Shown here piece after piece: positions 9,262-19,619 of a stretch of DNA of 45,521 bases. The notes beneath the pieces are model-generated. The model was not told where the DNA came from, did not search any database, and was given only the letters and a program-made list of their open reading frames with translations. Where the stretch lies: the NCBI GenBank assembly GCA_903879335.1, contig CAIRLC010000045.1:1-45521 (forward strand). The letters are read 5' to 3'. The position numbers and the translations under genes are program-made. How positions within the stretch are numbered: position 1 is the stretch's first letter; every line of letters starts with the position of its first letter. The DNA comes from an uncultured Pseudomonadota bacterium. GTDB lineage: Bacteria; Pseudomonadota; Gammaproteobacteria; Steroidobacterales; Steroidobacteraceae.

Positions 9262-11385
9262 GTGGAAACAGTTTCATTCGACTCCGATGAACAAGCGCTG
9301 GGGATTGCGCGAGAGGTCCTGCAATCCCTCGCGCCCGTGACGACAACGGCGACGCCCACCGCAGTCACGCGGGCGATCGCGATCGCTCGTGTCGTCGCCC
9401 ATTTCGATCCCGATCCCGTCGCCGTCGCCGGCACGCTGCTGCAGTCGCTCAAGACCAGCGGCACCGATTGGAGTGAGGCCGCGTACGACACCCTACCGTC
9501 CCCCGTCTTGGCCTTTACCCAGGCGCTCGCCCGCCTCAGCCGTACGGACCTGCCAGTGCGCGGCATTGGGCATCGCTACACGGCGGCACAAGCTGAGGGC
9601 CTGCGCCGCATGCTCCTCGCGATTGTCGCCGATCCGCGTTTGGTGTTGGCGCGGGTCTCCGAGCAATTATGGCGCCTACGCGACGCGCGAATCGGCACCT
9701 TTGATGAGAAGGCGCAATTAGGCCGAGAGACACTCGACCTCTACGCGCCCTTGGCTAATCGCCTTGGTTTGGCGTCTCTGAAATGGGAACTGGAAGATTT
9801 TGCCTTTCGATACCTCGAACCGATCGAATACAAGCGTATCGCCGAAGCCTTGGCTGAAAAGCGCGTTGATCGGGAGCGATATATCGAGGAGCTGAAGGCG
9901 AGTCTTGAGACAGACCTGCGGCAGGCAGGACTCGCGGCTGAGGTCCAAGGCCGACCCAAACACCTTTACAGCATCTTTCGAAAGATGCAGAAAAAGAATC
10001 TCCGCTTTGATGAACTGTATGACGTGCGCGCCGTTCGCATCCTTGTGAACACGGTGGCTGAGTGCTACGCCGCGCTCGGCGCCGTGCACAGTCAGTATCC
10101 GTACCTCGCGGGCGAGTTTGACGACTACATCGCAACACCAAAGCCCAACGGCTACCGCTCTATCCACACCGCAGTCATCGGCCCGGGCGGCAAGACGGTC
10201 GAGGTGCAGATCCGTACCCGGGACATGCATGAGCGCGCTGAGTTAGGCGTTGCCGCCCACTGGCGCTATAAAGAAGGCGGTCGTCGCGATACCGGCCTTG
10301 AGCGCAAAGTGGAGGATTTGCGTCGATTACTCCAACCAGGGGCGACTGAGGATGACCCCTTGGCGAGCGTCGGCCGAGAACTGTTTCGCGAGCGGGTCTA
10401 CGTGTTCAGCCCTAAAGGCGACGTGGTCGAACTCACGGAGGGCTCAACGCCGCTCGATTTTGCCTATCAAGTCCATACAAACCTTGGCCACCGTTGCCGC
10501 GGCGCGAAGGTCGATGGACGGATGGTGCCTCTCGATCATGTGCTCAGTAATGGCGTCACGGTCGACATTATCACCGCGAAAGAGTCCCAGCCGAGTCGTG
10601 ACTGGATGGTCGAGAGTCTAGGCTTTCTGGCGACGAAGTCGGCAAAAGCCAAAGTCCGGGCATGGTTCCGCACACACGACCGGGATGAGCACTTAAAAGC
10701 CGGCCGCGCCATGGCCGACCGGGAAATGGGCAAGCGTGCCACGCTCGCTGACTACGAGGCGCTCGGCGCCATGCTCGGCGTAGAGAGCGCCGAGGACCTC
10801 TTCATTGCCTTAGGTGCGGGTGATTTGTCGGCCGCGCAATTAACCGCAGCACAGGCACGGCGCGAGAAGGCACTCGCTCTCGAGGCACCGGAGGCTGCGA
10901 TCGCGCAATCACCCGCAGCGGGTGCAAACGACCCTGAGTCTGCGGCTGGCATCCATGTGATGGGCGTCGGCGACTTACTGTCACATTACGCGCGCTGCTG
11001 CAAACCCGTGCCGCCAGAGGCGATCACCGGCTATGTCACCCTCGGTCGCGGGGTCACCATACATCGCTCAGGGTGCAGTAACTTGGTGCGCCTCGCCGCG
11101 CAGGAACCCGATCGACTGGTGGCGGTCACCTGGGGCGCTAACCGCGAACAACTCTATTCGGTCGAATTCCAAGTGCGCGCCTTCGACCGGCGGGGATTGG
11201 TTCGCGACATCAGCGCGATCCTGGCGGATGCCAAGCTCAGTATTCAACACATGACGTCGACGATCAGCCGCGACGGCATCGCCCTCATGCGCGTCGGCAC
11301 TCGGGTGTCCGATCTAGACGGGTTGGAACAGACGCTGGCGCGAATCCGGGGGCTACCCGATGTGATACTCGCGCAGCGTCGTTAA
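9262..11385 (+). CDS. relA: (p)ppGpp synthetase RelA
   Basis: RelA makes (p)ppGpp on stalled ribosomes. The 707-residue protein has a degenerate N-terminal HD region without the HD hydrolase motif. Its synthetase domain carries GRPKHLYSIFRKM, FDDYIATPKPNGYRS and VQIRTRDMHERAELGVAAHW. TGS (RVYVFSPKG, about residue 375), a Cys/His zinc-finger-like region (YARCCKPVPP) and a C-terminal ACT domain follow. The missing HD residues and the RelA-like synthetase sequence favour RelA over the bifunctional SpoT. The start is a GTG at 9262 with only a weak ribosome binding site. Confidence 0.95.
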   Translation: METVSFDSDEQALGIAREVLQSLAPVTTTATPTAVTRAIAIARVVAHFDPDPVAVAGTLLQSLKTSGTDWSEAAYDTLPSPVLAFTQALARLSRTDLPVRGIGHRYTAAQAEGLRRMLLAIVADPRLVLARVSEQLWRLRDARIGTFDEKAQLGRETLDLYAPLANRLGLASLKWELEDFAFRYLEPIEYKRIAEALAEKRVDRERYIEELKASLETDLRQAGLAAEVQGRPKHLYSIFRKMQKKNLRFDELYDVRAVRILVNTVAECYAALGAVHSQYPYLAGEFDDYIATPKPNGYRSIHTAVIGPGGKTVEVQIRTRDMHERAELGVAAHWRYKEGGRRDTGLERKVEDLRRLLQPGATEDDPLASVGRELFRERVYVFSPKGDVVELTEGSTPLDFAYQVHTNLGHRCRGAKVDGRMVPLDHVLSNGVTVDIITAKESQPSRDWMVESLGFLATKSAKAKVRAWFRTHDRDEHLKAGRAMADREMGKRATLADYEALGAMLGVESAEDLFIALGAGDLSAAQLTAAQARREKALALEAPEAAIAQSPAAGANDPESAAGIHVMGVGDLLSHYARCCKPVPPEAITGYVTLGRGVTIHRSGCSNLVRLAAQEPDRLVAVTWGANREQLYSVEFQVRAFDRRGLVRDISAILADAKLSIQHMTSTISRDGIALMRVGTRVSDLDGLEQTLARIRGLPDVILAQRR

Positions 11386-12813
11386 TCAACGATTCGGATA
11401 ATCGATCGCCCGTTTGTCCACCGCCAAGGCGGCCTCGTGCAAGGCTTCCGACAAGGTGGGATGTGCATGAATCGTGCGTTGTAAGTCTTCGGCAGTGGCC
11501 GAATACTCCAGCGCCAGTACCGCCTCAGCGATCAGTTCACCGGCCATCGGCCCGATGATATGGACGCCGAGCAATGCATCGTCATCCTGCGCGGCGATCA
11601 CCTTCACAAAGCCACTCGCGGCTTCCATCGCGCGCGCCCGGCCGCTCGCGAGAAACGGGAACGAACCGATTTTGTACGCGCGACCGGACGCCTTCACTTG
11701 CGCCTCGGTCTGACCGACCCACGCCATCTCAGGTGCGGTGTAGATCACGGACGGGACTGCCGCGTAATTGACGTGGCCCCAGCGACCCGCGATCAAGTCG
11801 GCGACCATCACCCCTTCATCTTTAGCCTTATGGGCTAACATGGGTCCACGGACACAGTCGCCAACGGAGTATACGCCATCAACGGCCGTCTTGCAGTGAT
11901 CATCGACTTCGATGAAACCACGCGCATCCAGACTGACTCCCGTACCGTCGGCGAGCAACCCTTCGGTTAACGGACGCCGGCCGATCGCCACCACCACGCG
12001 ATCAAACTCGAGCGTGTGGCTGCCTTTGGCATCGTCATAAGTCACGCTGACACCGGAAGCGCCCACAGAAGCCCCCGAAACCTTTGCGCCCAAACGGATA
12101 TCGAGTCCTTGCTTCTTGAATTGCTTCTGCGCTTCCTTGGCGACGGCCTCATCGGCCATGGGCAGAAAGGCGTCCATCGCCTCAAGCACCGTGACCTCAG
12201 CACCCAACCGACGCCAGACACTGCCCAACTCAAGCCCAATGACGCCGGCGCCAATGACGCCGAGTCGTGCGGGAACGGCCGTAAAATCCAGCGCGCCCCA
12301 GCTATCCACCACGTGCACGCCATCGATCGGTGCCGTCTTCAAGGGTGTGGGTACCGAACCGCTGGCGAGAATGACGCTGCCCGCACTGAGCACGCGAACC
12401 GATCCATCCACCGCCGTGTACTCCACCTGCTTGCCCGCGAGCAAGCGACCGTGGCCTTGCAACGCCGTCACCTTCGCGGCCTTGAAGAGGCCTAGGATCC
12501 CTTGGGTCGAGGCCTTCACGATGCCATCCTTACGGGACTGCATCTTTGCCACATCCATCGCAACGGCGCCGGTTGAAATACCGTGCTCGCTGAATTCCAC
12601 TTTGGCGCGGTGATAGAGCTCGCTCGACTCGAGCAGCGCCTTGGACGGGATACATCCGGCATTCAGGCAGGTGCCGCCGAAAGCATAGCTGCCGTCACGA
12701 TTTTTCCAGCCATCAATACACGCGACCGTGAGGCCGTTTTGGGCCGCACGTATCGCCGCCGGGTAACCGGCCGGGCCGCCACCAATCACGACAACATCGT
12801 AGTGATCACTCAT
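11386..12813 (-). CDS. lpdA: dihydrolipoyl dehydrogenase (E3)
   Basis: E3 reoxidises the lipoyl arm of 2-oxoacid dehydrogenase complexes using FAD and NAD+. The 475-residue protein has the FAD-binding GGGPAGYPAA, the redox disulfide C49-x4-C54 in GGTCLNAGC, a second nucleotide-binding GAGVIGLELGSVW, and the C-terminal catalytic HAHPTLSE. The start at 12813 is supported by an AAGGACGAG ribosome binding site. It lies 10 bp after sucB, so it probably serves the 2-oxoglutarate complex first. Its TGA directly abuts the relA TAA on the other strand. Confidence 0.97.
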   Translation of the reverse strand: MSDHYDVVVIGGGPAGYPAAIRAAQNGLTVACIDGWKNRDGSYAFGGTCLNAGCIPSKALLESSELYHRAKVEFSEHGISTGAVAMDVAKMQSRKDGIVKASTQGILGLFKAAKVTALQGHGRLLAGKQVEYTAVDGSVRVLSAGSVILASGSVPTPLKTAPIDGVHVVDSWGALDFTAVPARLGVIGAGVIGLELGSVWRRLGAEVTVLEAMDAFLPMADEAVAKEAQKQFKKQGLDIRLGAKVSGASVGASGVSVTYDDAKGSHTLEFDRVVVAIGRRPLTEGLLADGTGVSLDARGFIEVDDHCKTAVDGVYSVGDCVRGPMLAHKAKDEGVMVADLIAGRWGHVNYAAVPSVIYTAPEMAWVGQTEAQVKASGRAYKIGSFPFLASGRARAMEAASGFVKVIAAQDDDALLGVHIIGPMAGELIAEAVLALEYSATAEDLQRTIHAHPTLSEALHEAALAVDKRAIDYPNR

Positions 12814-12823
12814 GGTCTCGTCC

Positions 12824-14011
12824 TTAAATCTGCAACAACAGGCGCGCTGGGTCTTCGAGGCAATCCTTGATCGTGACCAAGAACTGCACCGCGTCACGGC
12901 CGTCGATAATGCGGTGATCGTACGTCAAGGCCAGATACATCATCGGACGAATCACGATCTGACCATCGACGACGACCGGGCGATCTTGAACCTTATGCAT
13001 CCCTAAGATTGCGCTTTGCGGCGCATTCACGATCGGTGTCGACATCAGCGAACCGAACACACCACCATTGGTGATTGAGAAGGTGCCACCGGTCAACTCA
13101 TCGATGGTGATCGTGCCCTCACGGCCCTTCTTCGCAAAGTTGCCGATGGTGCGCTCAACGTCGGCGCAACTCATGAGGTCCGCATCCCGCAAGACCGGTA
13201 CGATAAGTCCGCGCTCGGTGGACACGGCGACGCCGATGTCGTAGTAGTCGTGATACACGATGTCGGTGCCATCAACATAGGCATTGACGATCGGGAAGCG
13301 ACGCAACGCTTCAACCGTGGCTTTGACGAAGAACGACATAAAGCCGAGTCGAGCGCCGTGTGCCTTTTCGAAGCGATCCTTGTAGCGGGCGCGCGCCGCA
13401 TTTAAGGCTGACATATCCACTTCATTGAAGGTGGTGAGGAGTGCCTGCGTCGATTGCGCCTCGACGAGGCGTGCGGCGATCTTCGAGCGCAGTCGCGACA
13501 TCGGGACCCGCTGCTCGCTACGCCCTGCGCGCGCGCCGAGCACTGGGGCGCTCGTGGGCGCCGCGGCGGCTACAGGAGCTGCCGAGGCGGCCTTCACCAC
13601 GTCCTGCTTGGTGACACGGCCTTCGCGACCCGTGCCGACCAACACGGAAGGATCAACCTTCTCATCGGCAACGGCGCGTTTGGCTGCTGGACTCAACTTG
13701 GGCTCAACGGACTCGGCAGCAACAGGCGTCCCCGCAGCACTGGCTGACTTCGGTGCGGCCACAGCGGCCTGCCCCGTCTCGTCAATCACCGCCAGCAAAA
13801 TGCCGCCAGTCACGGTGCTCCCCGCTTCGACCTTGACTTCGACCAAGACGCCAGCAACCGGTGCTGGAACCTCAAGCACCACCTTGTCGGTCTCAAGATC
13901 CGCGAGATTTTCGTCGCGGGAGACGGTATCACCGGGCCGCTTGTGCCAGGTGACTAGGGTGGCATCGGCAACCGACTCGGGCAGTTGGGGAACGCGAACT
14001 TCGATCGTCAT
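12824..14011 (-). CDS. sucB: dihydrolipoyl succinyltransferase (2-oxoglutarate dehydrogenase E2)
   Basis: E2 of the 2-oxoglutarate dehydrogenase complex transfers succinyl groups to CoA. The 395-residue protein has one N-terminal lipoyl domain with the lipoyl lysine K43 in ETDKVVLEV and an Ala/Pro linker. The peripheral subunit-binding domain follows ([23 protein letters not shown] pattern, about 108-140). The C-terminal acyltransferase domain ends in [14 protein letters not shown] with the catalytic His and Asp. It lies 37 bp after sucA. Confidence 0.97.
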   Translation of the reverse strand: MTIEVRVPQLPESVADATLVTWHKRPGDTVSRDENLADLETDKVVLEVPAPVAGVLVEVKVEAGSTVTGGILLAVIDETGQAAVAAPKSASAAGTPVAAESVEPKLSPAAKRAVADEKVDPSVLVGTGREGRVTKQDVVKAASAAPVAAAAPTSAPVLGARAGRSEQRVPMSRLRSKIAARLVEAQSTQALLTTFNEVDMSALNAARARYKDRFEKAHGARLGFMSFFVKATVEALRRFPIVNAYVDGTDIVYHDYYDIGVAVSTERGLIVPVLRDADLMSCADVERTIGNFAKKGREGTITIDELTGGTFSITNGGVFGSLMSTPIVNAPQSAILGMHKVQDRPVVVDGQIVIRPMMYLALTYDHRIIDGRDAVQFLVTIKDCLEDPARLLLQI

Positions 14012-14048
14012 GACGGATTCCTAGGAATTCTGCTGTCGTAATTAGGGA

Positions 14049-16910
14049 TTAGCGTGGCGCACGCGCGCTGCGTCGAGGGACGGGTGCCCGACCGGTCAGG
14101 GCCGTACGCACCAACTTCTGTTGTTCTTCGACGTGCATCTGATAAATACCCGCCGCTGGCGCCGCAGCACCGGCGCGACCGGCATAGAACAGGGTATCGA
14201 TGTCCACCAGCGGCTCCTGCAAGCGATGGCGAATCTGATACCACGCGCCTTGGTTTTGCGGCTCTTCCTGACACCACACGATTTCGTGGGCGTTGGGGTA
14301 GCGCGCAAGTACCGCTTCGTAGCCTTCTGTCGGGAAGGGATAGAGTTGCTCAATGCGAACAATCGCCACCTGCGACAATTGGTCAGCGCGCCGTTGCTCA
14401 AGCAGGTCGTAATAGACCTTGCCGCTGCAAAACACGACGCGCGTGACTTGCTTGGCATCGACCGGGTCGATTTCATCGATGATCGTTTGAAAGCGACCGC
14501 GGGCCAATTCGTCGAGATTCGAAACCGCCAACTTGTGGCGCAATAGACTCTTCGGCGTCATCACGATCAACGGTTTGCGTAAGGCCCGCAACATCTGACG
14601 CCGCAACATATGAAAGACCTGTGCAGGCGTAGATGGCACGCAGACCTGCATATTGGCTTCAGCGCACAGCTGCAAGAATCGTTCAAGCCGAGCTGACGAA
14701 TGCTCAGGCCCCTGCCCTTCATAACCATGCGGCAGCAGCAAGGTCAGGCCACAGATGCGCCCCCACTTGGACTCACCGGAACTGATGAACTGATCGATGA
14801 TGACCTGGGCACCGTTCGCGAAATCGCCAAACTGAGCCTCCCAAAGCACCAAAGTATCGGGCGTGGTCGTCGAATAGCCATATTCGAATCCAAGTACCGC
14901 CTCTTCGGAGAGCACCGAATCCGTGACTCGAAACCGCGGGGTGCGCGTCACCGCCTCTAATGGTACATGCACGCGGTCACTGTTCTGATCGTGCAAGGCC
15001 GCGTGGCGGTGGAAGAAGGTTCCACGCCCGCTATCCTGGCCGGTCAAACGCACGTAGTACCCGTGATCCACCAGCGTCGCATAGGCTAGCGTCTCGGCAG
15101 CACCCCAGTCGAGTGGTTGCTCTCCCGCGAGCATCCGGGTGCGATCTTCGTAAATCTTGGCGACCCGCGGATGCAAGGTGACATCGGCCGGGATCTTGAC
15201 CATGCGACTCCCGAGCGCTTTCAGATGCTCGATGTCGAGTGTCTCTTGAACTGTCTCATAGGGGTCAGCTGCCAGGTGCCGCGACCAATCTACGGTGTAT
15301 TTGTTGCCGATCAGACCCAGCGCCGCGCGAGCCAGCGGCTTACCGGAATCCAGTGCCTCACGGTACTTCGTCACCAAGCCGTCCGCTTCCCCGGTCTGGA
15401 GCACCTGGGCGACCCCCAGTCGCTGCGCATATAACTGCCGAGTGGTGGGGTGCTTGCGTACAACCTGATACATGAGCGGCTGTGTCGCTGCCGGTTCATC
15501 GGCCTCGTTATGCCCGTGGCGTCGATAGCAGACGAGATCAATCACGACATCTTTTTTGAATCGAGCGCGGTAATCGAGCGCGAGTCGCGTCACGAACACG
15601 CATGCTTCCGGATCATCACCATTCACGTGGAAAATGGGCGCTTCGACCATCTTCGCCACGTCTGAACAGTACAAGGTGGAACGCGTATCGCGAGGATCGG
15701 AGGTGGTAAAGCCCACCTGATTGTTGATGACGATGTGAATCGTGCCGCCGGTGTAGAAGCCGCGTGCTTGCGACAACTGCAGAGTCTCCATGACGACCCC
15801 TTGACCGCCGAACGCCGAATCGCCGTGGATGACGATGGGCAAGACCCGCTCACCGGCCAGGTCACCGCGACGTTCTTGGCGCGCCCGGACCGAGCCTTCC
15901 ACGACCGGATTCACCACCTCGAGATGCGATGGATTAAAGGCGAGGACCACGTGAACGTTGCCAGCCGGGGTGCGCAAATCCGACGAGAAGCCCTTGTGGT
16001 ACTTCACATCGCCCGAGCCACGCAGATGCGACAAGTCGTAGTTGCCTTCGAATTCGGAAAACAAATCTCTAGGCGATTTACCGAGAAGGTTCACCAACAC
16101 GTTTAGACGGCCACGATGGGCCATACCAATGACGCATTCCTCGACACCGTTGCGGCCGCTGTATTGAACGAGATCGTCCAACATCGGAATCAGCGAATCG
16201 CCGCCTTCCAGCGAGAATCGCTTTTGCCCGACGTACTTCGTATGCAGATAGCGCTCAAGCCCCTCAGCACAGGTCAATTGCCAGAGAATGTTGCGTTGCT
16301 CGTCGACCGAGAAACGGTGCCGCAGACGCAAATCTTGATACGTCTGTTGCAACCACAAACGCTCATCGCTAGACGACACGTGCGCAAATTCAGCGCCGAT
16401 CGAGTCGCAGTACAGGAACTTCAGTTGGGCGAGCATGTCGCGCAACTTCATGCGGGTTGGGATCGACTCTGTTTTAGAGCCGGTAAAAAACTCGGTATCG
16501 AGGTCCGAATCGCCCAAACCGAAATAGCCTAACGAGAGCACTTTAGGCTGCTCGCGCACCATCATGCCGAGTGGGTCGATCCGCGCCATGAGGTGACCGC
16601 GGTTCGCATAGACCTGCACCATACGAGACACGACGCCCTGTTTGGCGGCCGCATCGGCGCTCGCGGAGGTCGGGGCGTTACCGACCCGTGGACCCTTTGC
16701 ACGCGCGGCAAACTCGGCCAATACCGGACCGTGTGCCACATCTCGTCCGGCGGGCCCGGGGGTCTGCGCGATCGTCTGAAAATAATTCCGCCACTCGGCA
16801 GGCACTTTCAGAGGGTCATCCAGGTAAAGCTCATAGAGCTCTTCTACAAACGTCGCATTCGCACCGGACAGTGGTGTCGAGGCGAACCATTCGGTCAATC
16901 TTGCGCTCAC
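14049..16910 (-). CDS. sucA: 2-oxoglutarate dehydrogenase E1
   Basis: The thiamine-diphosphate-dependent E1 decarboxylates 2-oxoglutarate in the TCA cycle. The 953-residue protein is close to the family length. It has the N-terminal ELYELYLDDP segment that binds the complex core, then GMAHRGRLNVL, GDSAFGGQGVV, NNQVGFTTSDPRDTRST, and the pyrimidine-binding domain with DSVLSEEAVLGFEYGYS. The start is GTG at 16910, with AGG as a weak ribosome binding site. It is the first gene of sucA-sucB-lpdA. Confidence 0.97.
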   Translation of the reverse strand: MSARLTEWFASTPLSGANATFVEELYELYLDDPLKVPAEWRNYFQTIAQTPGPAGRDVAHGPVLAEFAARAKGPRVGNAPTSASADAAAKQGVVSRMVQVYANRGHLMARIDPLGMMVREQPKVLSLGYFGLGDSDLDTEFFTGSKTESIPTRMKLRDMLAQLKFLYCDSIGAEFAHVSSSDERLWLQQTYQDLRLRHRFSVDEQRNILWQLTCAEGLERYLHTKYVGQKRFSLEGGDSLIPMLDDLVQYSGRNGVEECVIGMAHRGRLNVLVNLLGKSPRDLFSEFEGNYDLSHLRGSGDVKYHKGFSSDLRTPAGNVHVVLAFNPSHLEVVNPVVEGSVRARQERRGDLAGERVLPIVIHGDSAFGGQGVVMETLQLSQARGFYTGGTIHIVINNQVGFTTSDPRDTRSTLYCSDVAKMVEAPIFHVNGDDPEACVFVTRLALDYRARFKKDVVIDLVCYRRHGHNEADEPAATQPLMYQVVRKHPTTRQLYAQRLGVAQVLQTGEADGLVTKYREALDSGKPLARAALGLIGNKYTVDWSRHLAADPYETVQETLDIEHLKALGSRMVKIPADVTLHPRVAKIYEDRTRMLAGEQPLDWGAAETLAYATLVDHGYYVRLTGQDSGRGTFFHRHAALHDQNSDRVHVPLEAVTRTPRFRVTDSVLSEEAVLGFEYGYSTTTPDTLVLWEAQFGDFANGAQVIIDQFISSGESKWGRICGLTLLLPHGYEGQGPEHSSARLERFLQLCAEANMQVCVPSTPAQVFHMLRRQMLRALRKPLIVMTPKSLLRHKLAVSNLDELARGRFQTIIDEIDPVDAKQVTRVVFCSGKVYYDLLEQRRADQLSQVAIVRIEQLYPFPTEGYEAVLARYPNAHEIVWCQEEPQNQGAWYQIRHRLQEPLVDIDTLFYAGRAGAAAPAAGIYQMHVEEQQKLVRTALTGRAPVPRRSARAPR

Positions 16911-16942
16911 TTACCTACTCGCCGTGGGGACCGTGGCGTATG

Positions 16943-16970
16943 AGTCTAAGGGAAAGAAAAACTCCGTCAA
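16943..16970 (-). promoter_or_regulatory. putative sigma70 promoter of sucA-sucB-lpdA
   Basis: On the minus strand TTGACG (16965-16970) and TAGACT (16943-16948) are separated by 16 bp, just upstream of the sucA GTG. The AT-rich sequence further upstream (to about 17005) is consistent with an UP-like element. This is a match by eye only. Confidence 0.5.
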
Positions 16971-17032
16971 CGGTTAATATTTCATTAAACCGATCGGTCG
17001 TGCTAATTCATAAGTCCTTGGTGTGACGAGGT

Positions 17033-17416
17033 TCACGGACGGAATACCCGCAGCGACAGGCTCACCACCAAGACCACGATACCCACCAGGAAACCAACCC
17101 GGAAGAGCAAGACCAATACGGCCCAGGCCAAGCGGATAAACGCCCCCACGAGCGCGACCAAAGCCCCGAACAGGCCGACCGACGCCGGAGCGACCTCGGC
17201 ATGCGACTCCTCGATGGGCGACTCGACGTGGGTGCGTGGTTGATAGGTGGAATAACTGATGCCCGTACCCGGGATCCCGAGCGTCGTGCGCCGCCCTTTC
17301 GCGCTGAAATTCACGGTAGCGCCGCGACCGCCCAAGGACAGCGATGCGCCCTTTTTGCCCAGATTGATTTTCACGCCTGGCAAGAGTCGGATTGACCGAC
17401 GAAACCGAAAACCCAT
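17033..17416 (-). CDS. DUF4236 domain membrane protein
   Basis: The N-terminal 55 residues match the DUF4236 pattern: MGFRFRRSIRLLPGVKINL, then SLGGRGATVNF and GIPGTGISYS. The function of this domain is not established. The rest of the 127-residue protein is a hydrophobic stretch of about 55 residues that probably forms two membrane helices. The start is fixed by a strong GGAGGGGAG ribosome binding site upstream of the ATG at 17416. A longer open frame upstream has no family-like sequence. It lies between the ligase gene and sucA. Confidence 0.8.
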   Translation of the reverse strand: MGFRFRRSIRLLPGVKINLGKKGASLSLGGRGATVNFSAKGRRTTLGIPGTGISYSTYQPRTHVESPIEESHAEVAPASVGLFGALVALVGAFIRLAWAVLVLLFRVGFLVGIVVLVVSLSLRVFRP

Positions 17417-17591
17417 GTCTCCCCTCCGTGCTGAGCCTATCGCCGATCCAATCCCTGAACCTCGGCCTGCGTGAGTCGATCGCCGTCCACCGCCGGTGCA
17501 GGCTGGGCGCAAGCCCGGCATGGGACGGGCGGCACACCGGGCATGCGCCGTGACTTCCTCAGACCGCGTGGCACCTAACAAACGCAAACCG

Positions 17592-19091
17592 TCAGATACG
17601 GCGCTCCCGACCGATCCAAAATGGATCGCGTAATCGACGCTTAAAGATTTTACCCGAGTCTTCGCGCGGCAAATTCGCATGATATTCAATGCGCTTTGGG
17701 ATCTTGAACCCAGCCAACAAGGGCCGCAGCTGAGCACGAACGGCGGCTGGGTCTTGCACAGTCCCTGGCGTGGGTTGAATGCAGGCACAGATGGATTCGC
17801 CAAACTCGTCATCGGGGATGCCGAACACGGCACAGTCGGCCACGCTATCGAGTTGCAACAAGGCCGCTTCGATCTCGGCGGGGAAAATATTCACTCCGCC
17901 GGAAATGATCATGTCTTTCTTGCGGTCGCTCAAATACAGATAGCCATCGGCATCAAGCCAACCCACATCCCCAACCGTCACAAAGCCGTCGACTGACTGC
18001 TGCGGCAAAGCGCCGACTGCATTGGTGTAGGAAAACGGACCGAATCGGGGTTGGTGGATATAGACCGTGCCGGTCTCACCGGCCGGGCATGCACGCAGCT
18101 CATCATCGAGAATACGCAACTGGGTCCCGTTGATAGGCCGACCGACTGAGCCGGGCTTACGGCGCGACTCTTCGGGCCGGATATAGGTCATGAAACTGGT
18201 CTCACTGGCTCCATAAGCCTCGTGCAAGATGGGACCCATCCAGTCATTAATCGCGTTTTTAACCACCCGTGAGCACGGCGCTCCTGTGGATATCGCGAAA
18301 CGCAGTGACGAGAGGTCATAGCGCCGGCGGACATCTTCCGGCAGTTTCAACAGTCGAACCATCATCGTCGGCACGAGGTACACATGCGTGATGCGCTCTC
18401 GTTCCACAGTGGCCAGAAATTGCTCCGCATCAAATTTCGCACCGATCAGAAGCTCAGCCTCACCGCCTGCAAGGGCAAACTGTGAAATGCCGTTGGGGGC
18501 GGTGTGATACAGGGGTGCACAGACGTATAGACGATCCCCAGGCCGTAGGTCTAAGAAGGTTTTGGATAGATCGCTGTAGATATCCCACACGTCACCGGCG
18601 ACCCGCTTGAACCCGCGCAGGATACCTTTGGGTAAGCCGGTGCTACCCGAGGTGTACGGGAAAATGCCGCGCAAAGGCGCTGCGCGTCCCGTCATTGGGG
18701 GATGCGCGGCAATCAAATGCTCAAGGCAGGTTCCCGGGGCTGCAGAATCTGAATGATCGACGGGCAAAGTGACGGTAGGCAAGATCGGAGGCAATGCCGA
18801 GGCGGCGACCTCTAACAAATCGCTGTGGCCGAAGATCATCTCCGCGCGGCTATCCTCCAAGATCGCCCGAATTTCCGGAGCCGGCGCGTGCCAGTTCAGT
18901 ACGACGAAGCGAGCACCCACGTAGCGACACGCTTCCGTAATCGTAAAATAGCGGATGTCATTGCGCATGAGGATGGCAACGACCTGATCTGCACCGATGG
19001 CGTACTGATGCAAAACGTTCGCCAGACGACGCGCGTCATGCTCGAGCCGAATGGGATCCAGACGCTCGATCTGGCGGTCTACAACAATCAT
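17592..19091 (-). CDS. AMP-dependent acyl-CoA synthetase/ligase
   Basis: This ANL-superfamily enzyme is expected to activate a carboxylic acid as an acyl-adenylate and then form a thioester. Its substrate cannot be read from sequence. The 499-residue protein has the P-loop YTSGSTGLPKG, the YGASE motif, GDVGWLDADGYLYLSDRKKDMIISGG split across the domain hinge, and the C-terminal catalytic lysine in EDSGKIFKRR. The ATG at 19091 is preferred, although a GTG 21 bp upstream is also open and neither has a clear ribosome binding site. It resembles crotonobetaine/long-chain acyl-CoA ligases. Confidence 0.85.
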   Translation of the reverse strand: MIVVDRQIERLDPIRLEHDARRLANVLHQYAIGADQVVAILMRNDIRYFTITEACRYVGARFVVLNWHAPAPEIRAILEDSRAEMIFGHSDLLEVAASALPPILPTVTLPVDHSDSAAPGTCLEHLIAAHPPMTGRAAPLRGIFPYTSGSTGLPKGILRGFKRVAGDVWDIYSDLSKTFLDLRPGDRLYVCAPLYHTAPNGISQFALAGGEAELLIGAKFDAEQFLATVERERITHVYLVPTMMVRLLKLPEDVRRRYDLSSLRFAISTGAPCSRVVKNAINDWMGPILHEAYGASETSFMTYIRPEESRRKPGSVGRPINGTQLRILDDELRACPAGETGTVYIHQPRFGPFSYTNAVGALPQQSVDGFVTVGDVGWLDADGYLYLSDRKKDMIISGGVNIFPAEIEAALLQLDSVADCAVFGIPDDEFGESICACIQPTPGTVQDPAAVRAQLRPLLAGFKIPKRIEYHANLPREDSGKIFKRRLRDPFWIGRERRI

Positions 19092-19100
19092 CAAAGTAAG

Positions 19101-19140
19101 CCTAAAGGGCACTAATCCGGTGAGGTGCTAACAATACCTC
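19101..19140. repeat. imperfect direct repeat, copy A
   Basis: This copy begins CCTAAAGGG and continues with AATCCGGTGAGG. It contains a small hairpin GAGGT...ACCTC followed by TTTT. It aligns with copy B at 19610-19650 in the same orientation, and overlaps the possible GTG start of the ligase gene. Confidence 0.5.
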
Positions 19141-19587
19141 TTTTAGCCTGCGGGTTCAGCGCACCTGAAGACCGTTACAGCCCTACGTTAAGCTGGCGCC
19201 CCGACCAAGCGTCGAACTCGAGACTCCGCTCTTAGGACAACTTCGTCTGTGGCTTTTTTTGGAAAAAACGTTGGCGCTGTGAACATGAAACCGAGACTCC
19301 CGATCTGACCGGGTTCACTCTGGAGCGCTTCGAAGCATCGCTGGCAAGACCAGACTCGGCGACCTTCAGACAGTCGCCTTGCTGGAGCGATGGCATCAGC
19401 TCATCGCCGAGCGCGCGATTGCGAGCCTCGAGGAAACTGCTCGAACTTCAGTTCAGTTGCTCAAAAATCCCTGTTTTTTTCCCGGATTTTGAAACGCTTG
19501 AGGCACACAGATCGGCGCTGCGATTAGCGTTACCGGATACCCTCGCATACTGTCGAAGTGAACGATTTCGCAGCGCCGTTTTGAGTG

Positions 19588-19619
19588 CCCCTTTAGGAAG
19601 TGAGGTCGCCCTAAAGGGG
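19588..19619. repeat. inverted repeat with 10-bp perfect arms
   Basis: CCCCTTTAGG (19588-19597) pairs with CCTAAAGGGG (19610-19619) across a 12-nt loop. It lies about 45 bp after the aceA stop on the minus strand. It could act in termination or mRNA 3'-end stability, though no T-run follows directly. Confidence 0.6.

Noticed and set aside
16974-17537. 187-residue minus-strand frame over the DUF4236 gene
   Set aside because: The DUF4236 pattern and a strong ribosome binding site fix the other frame.
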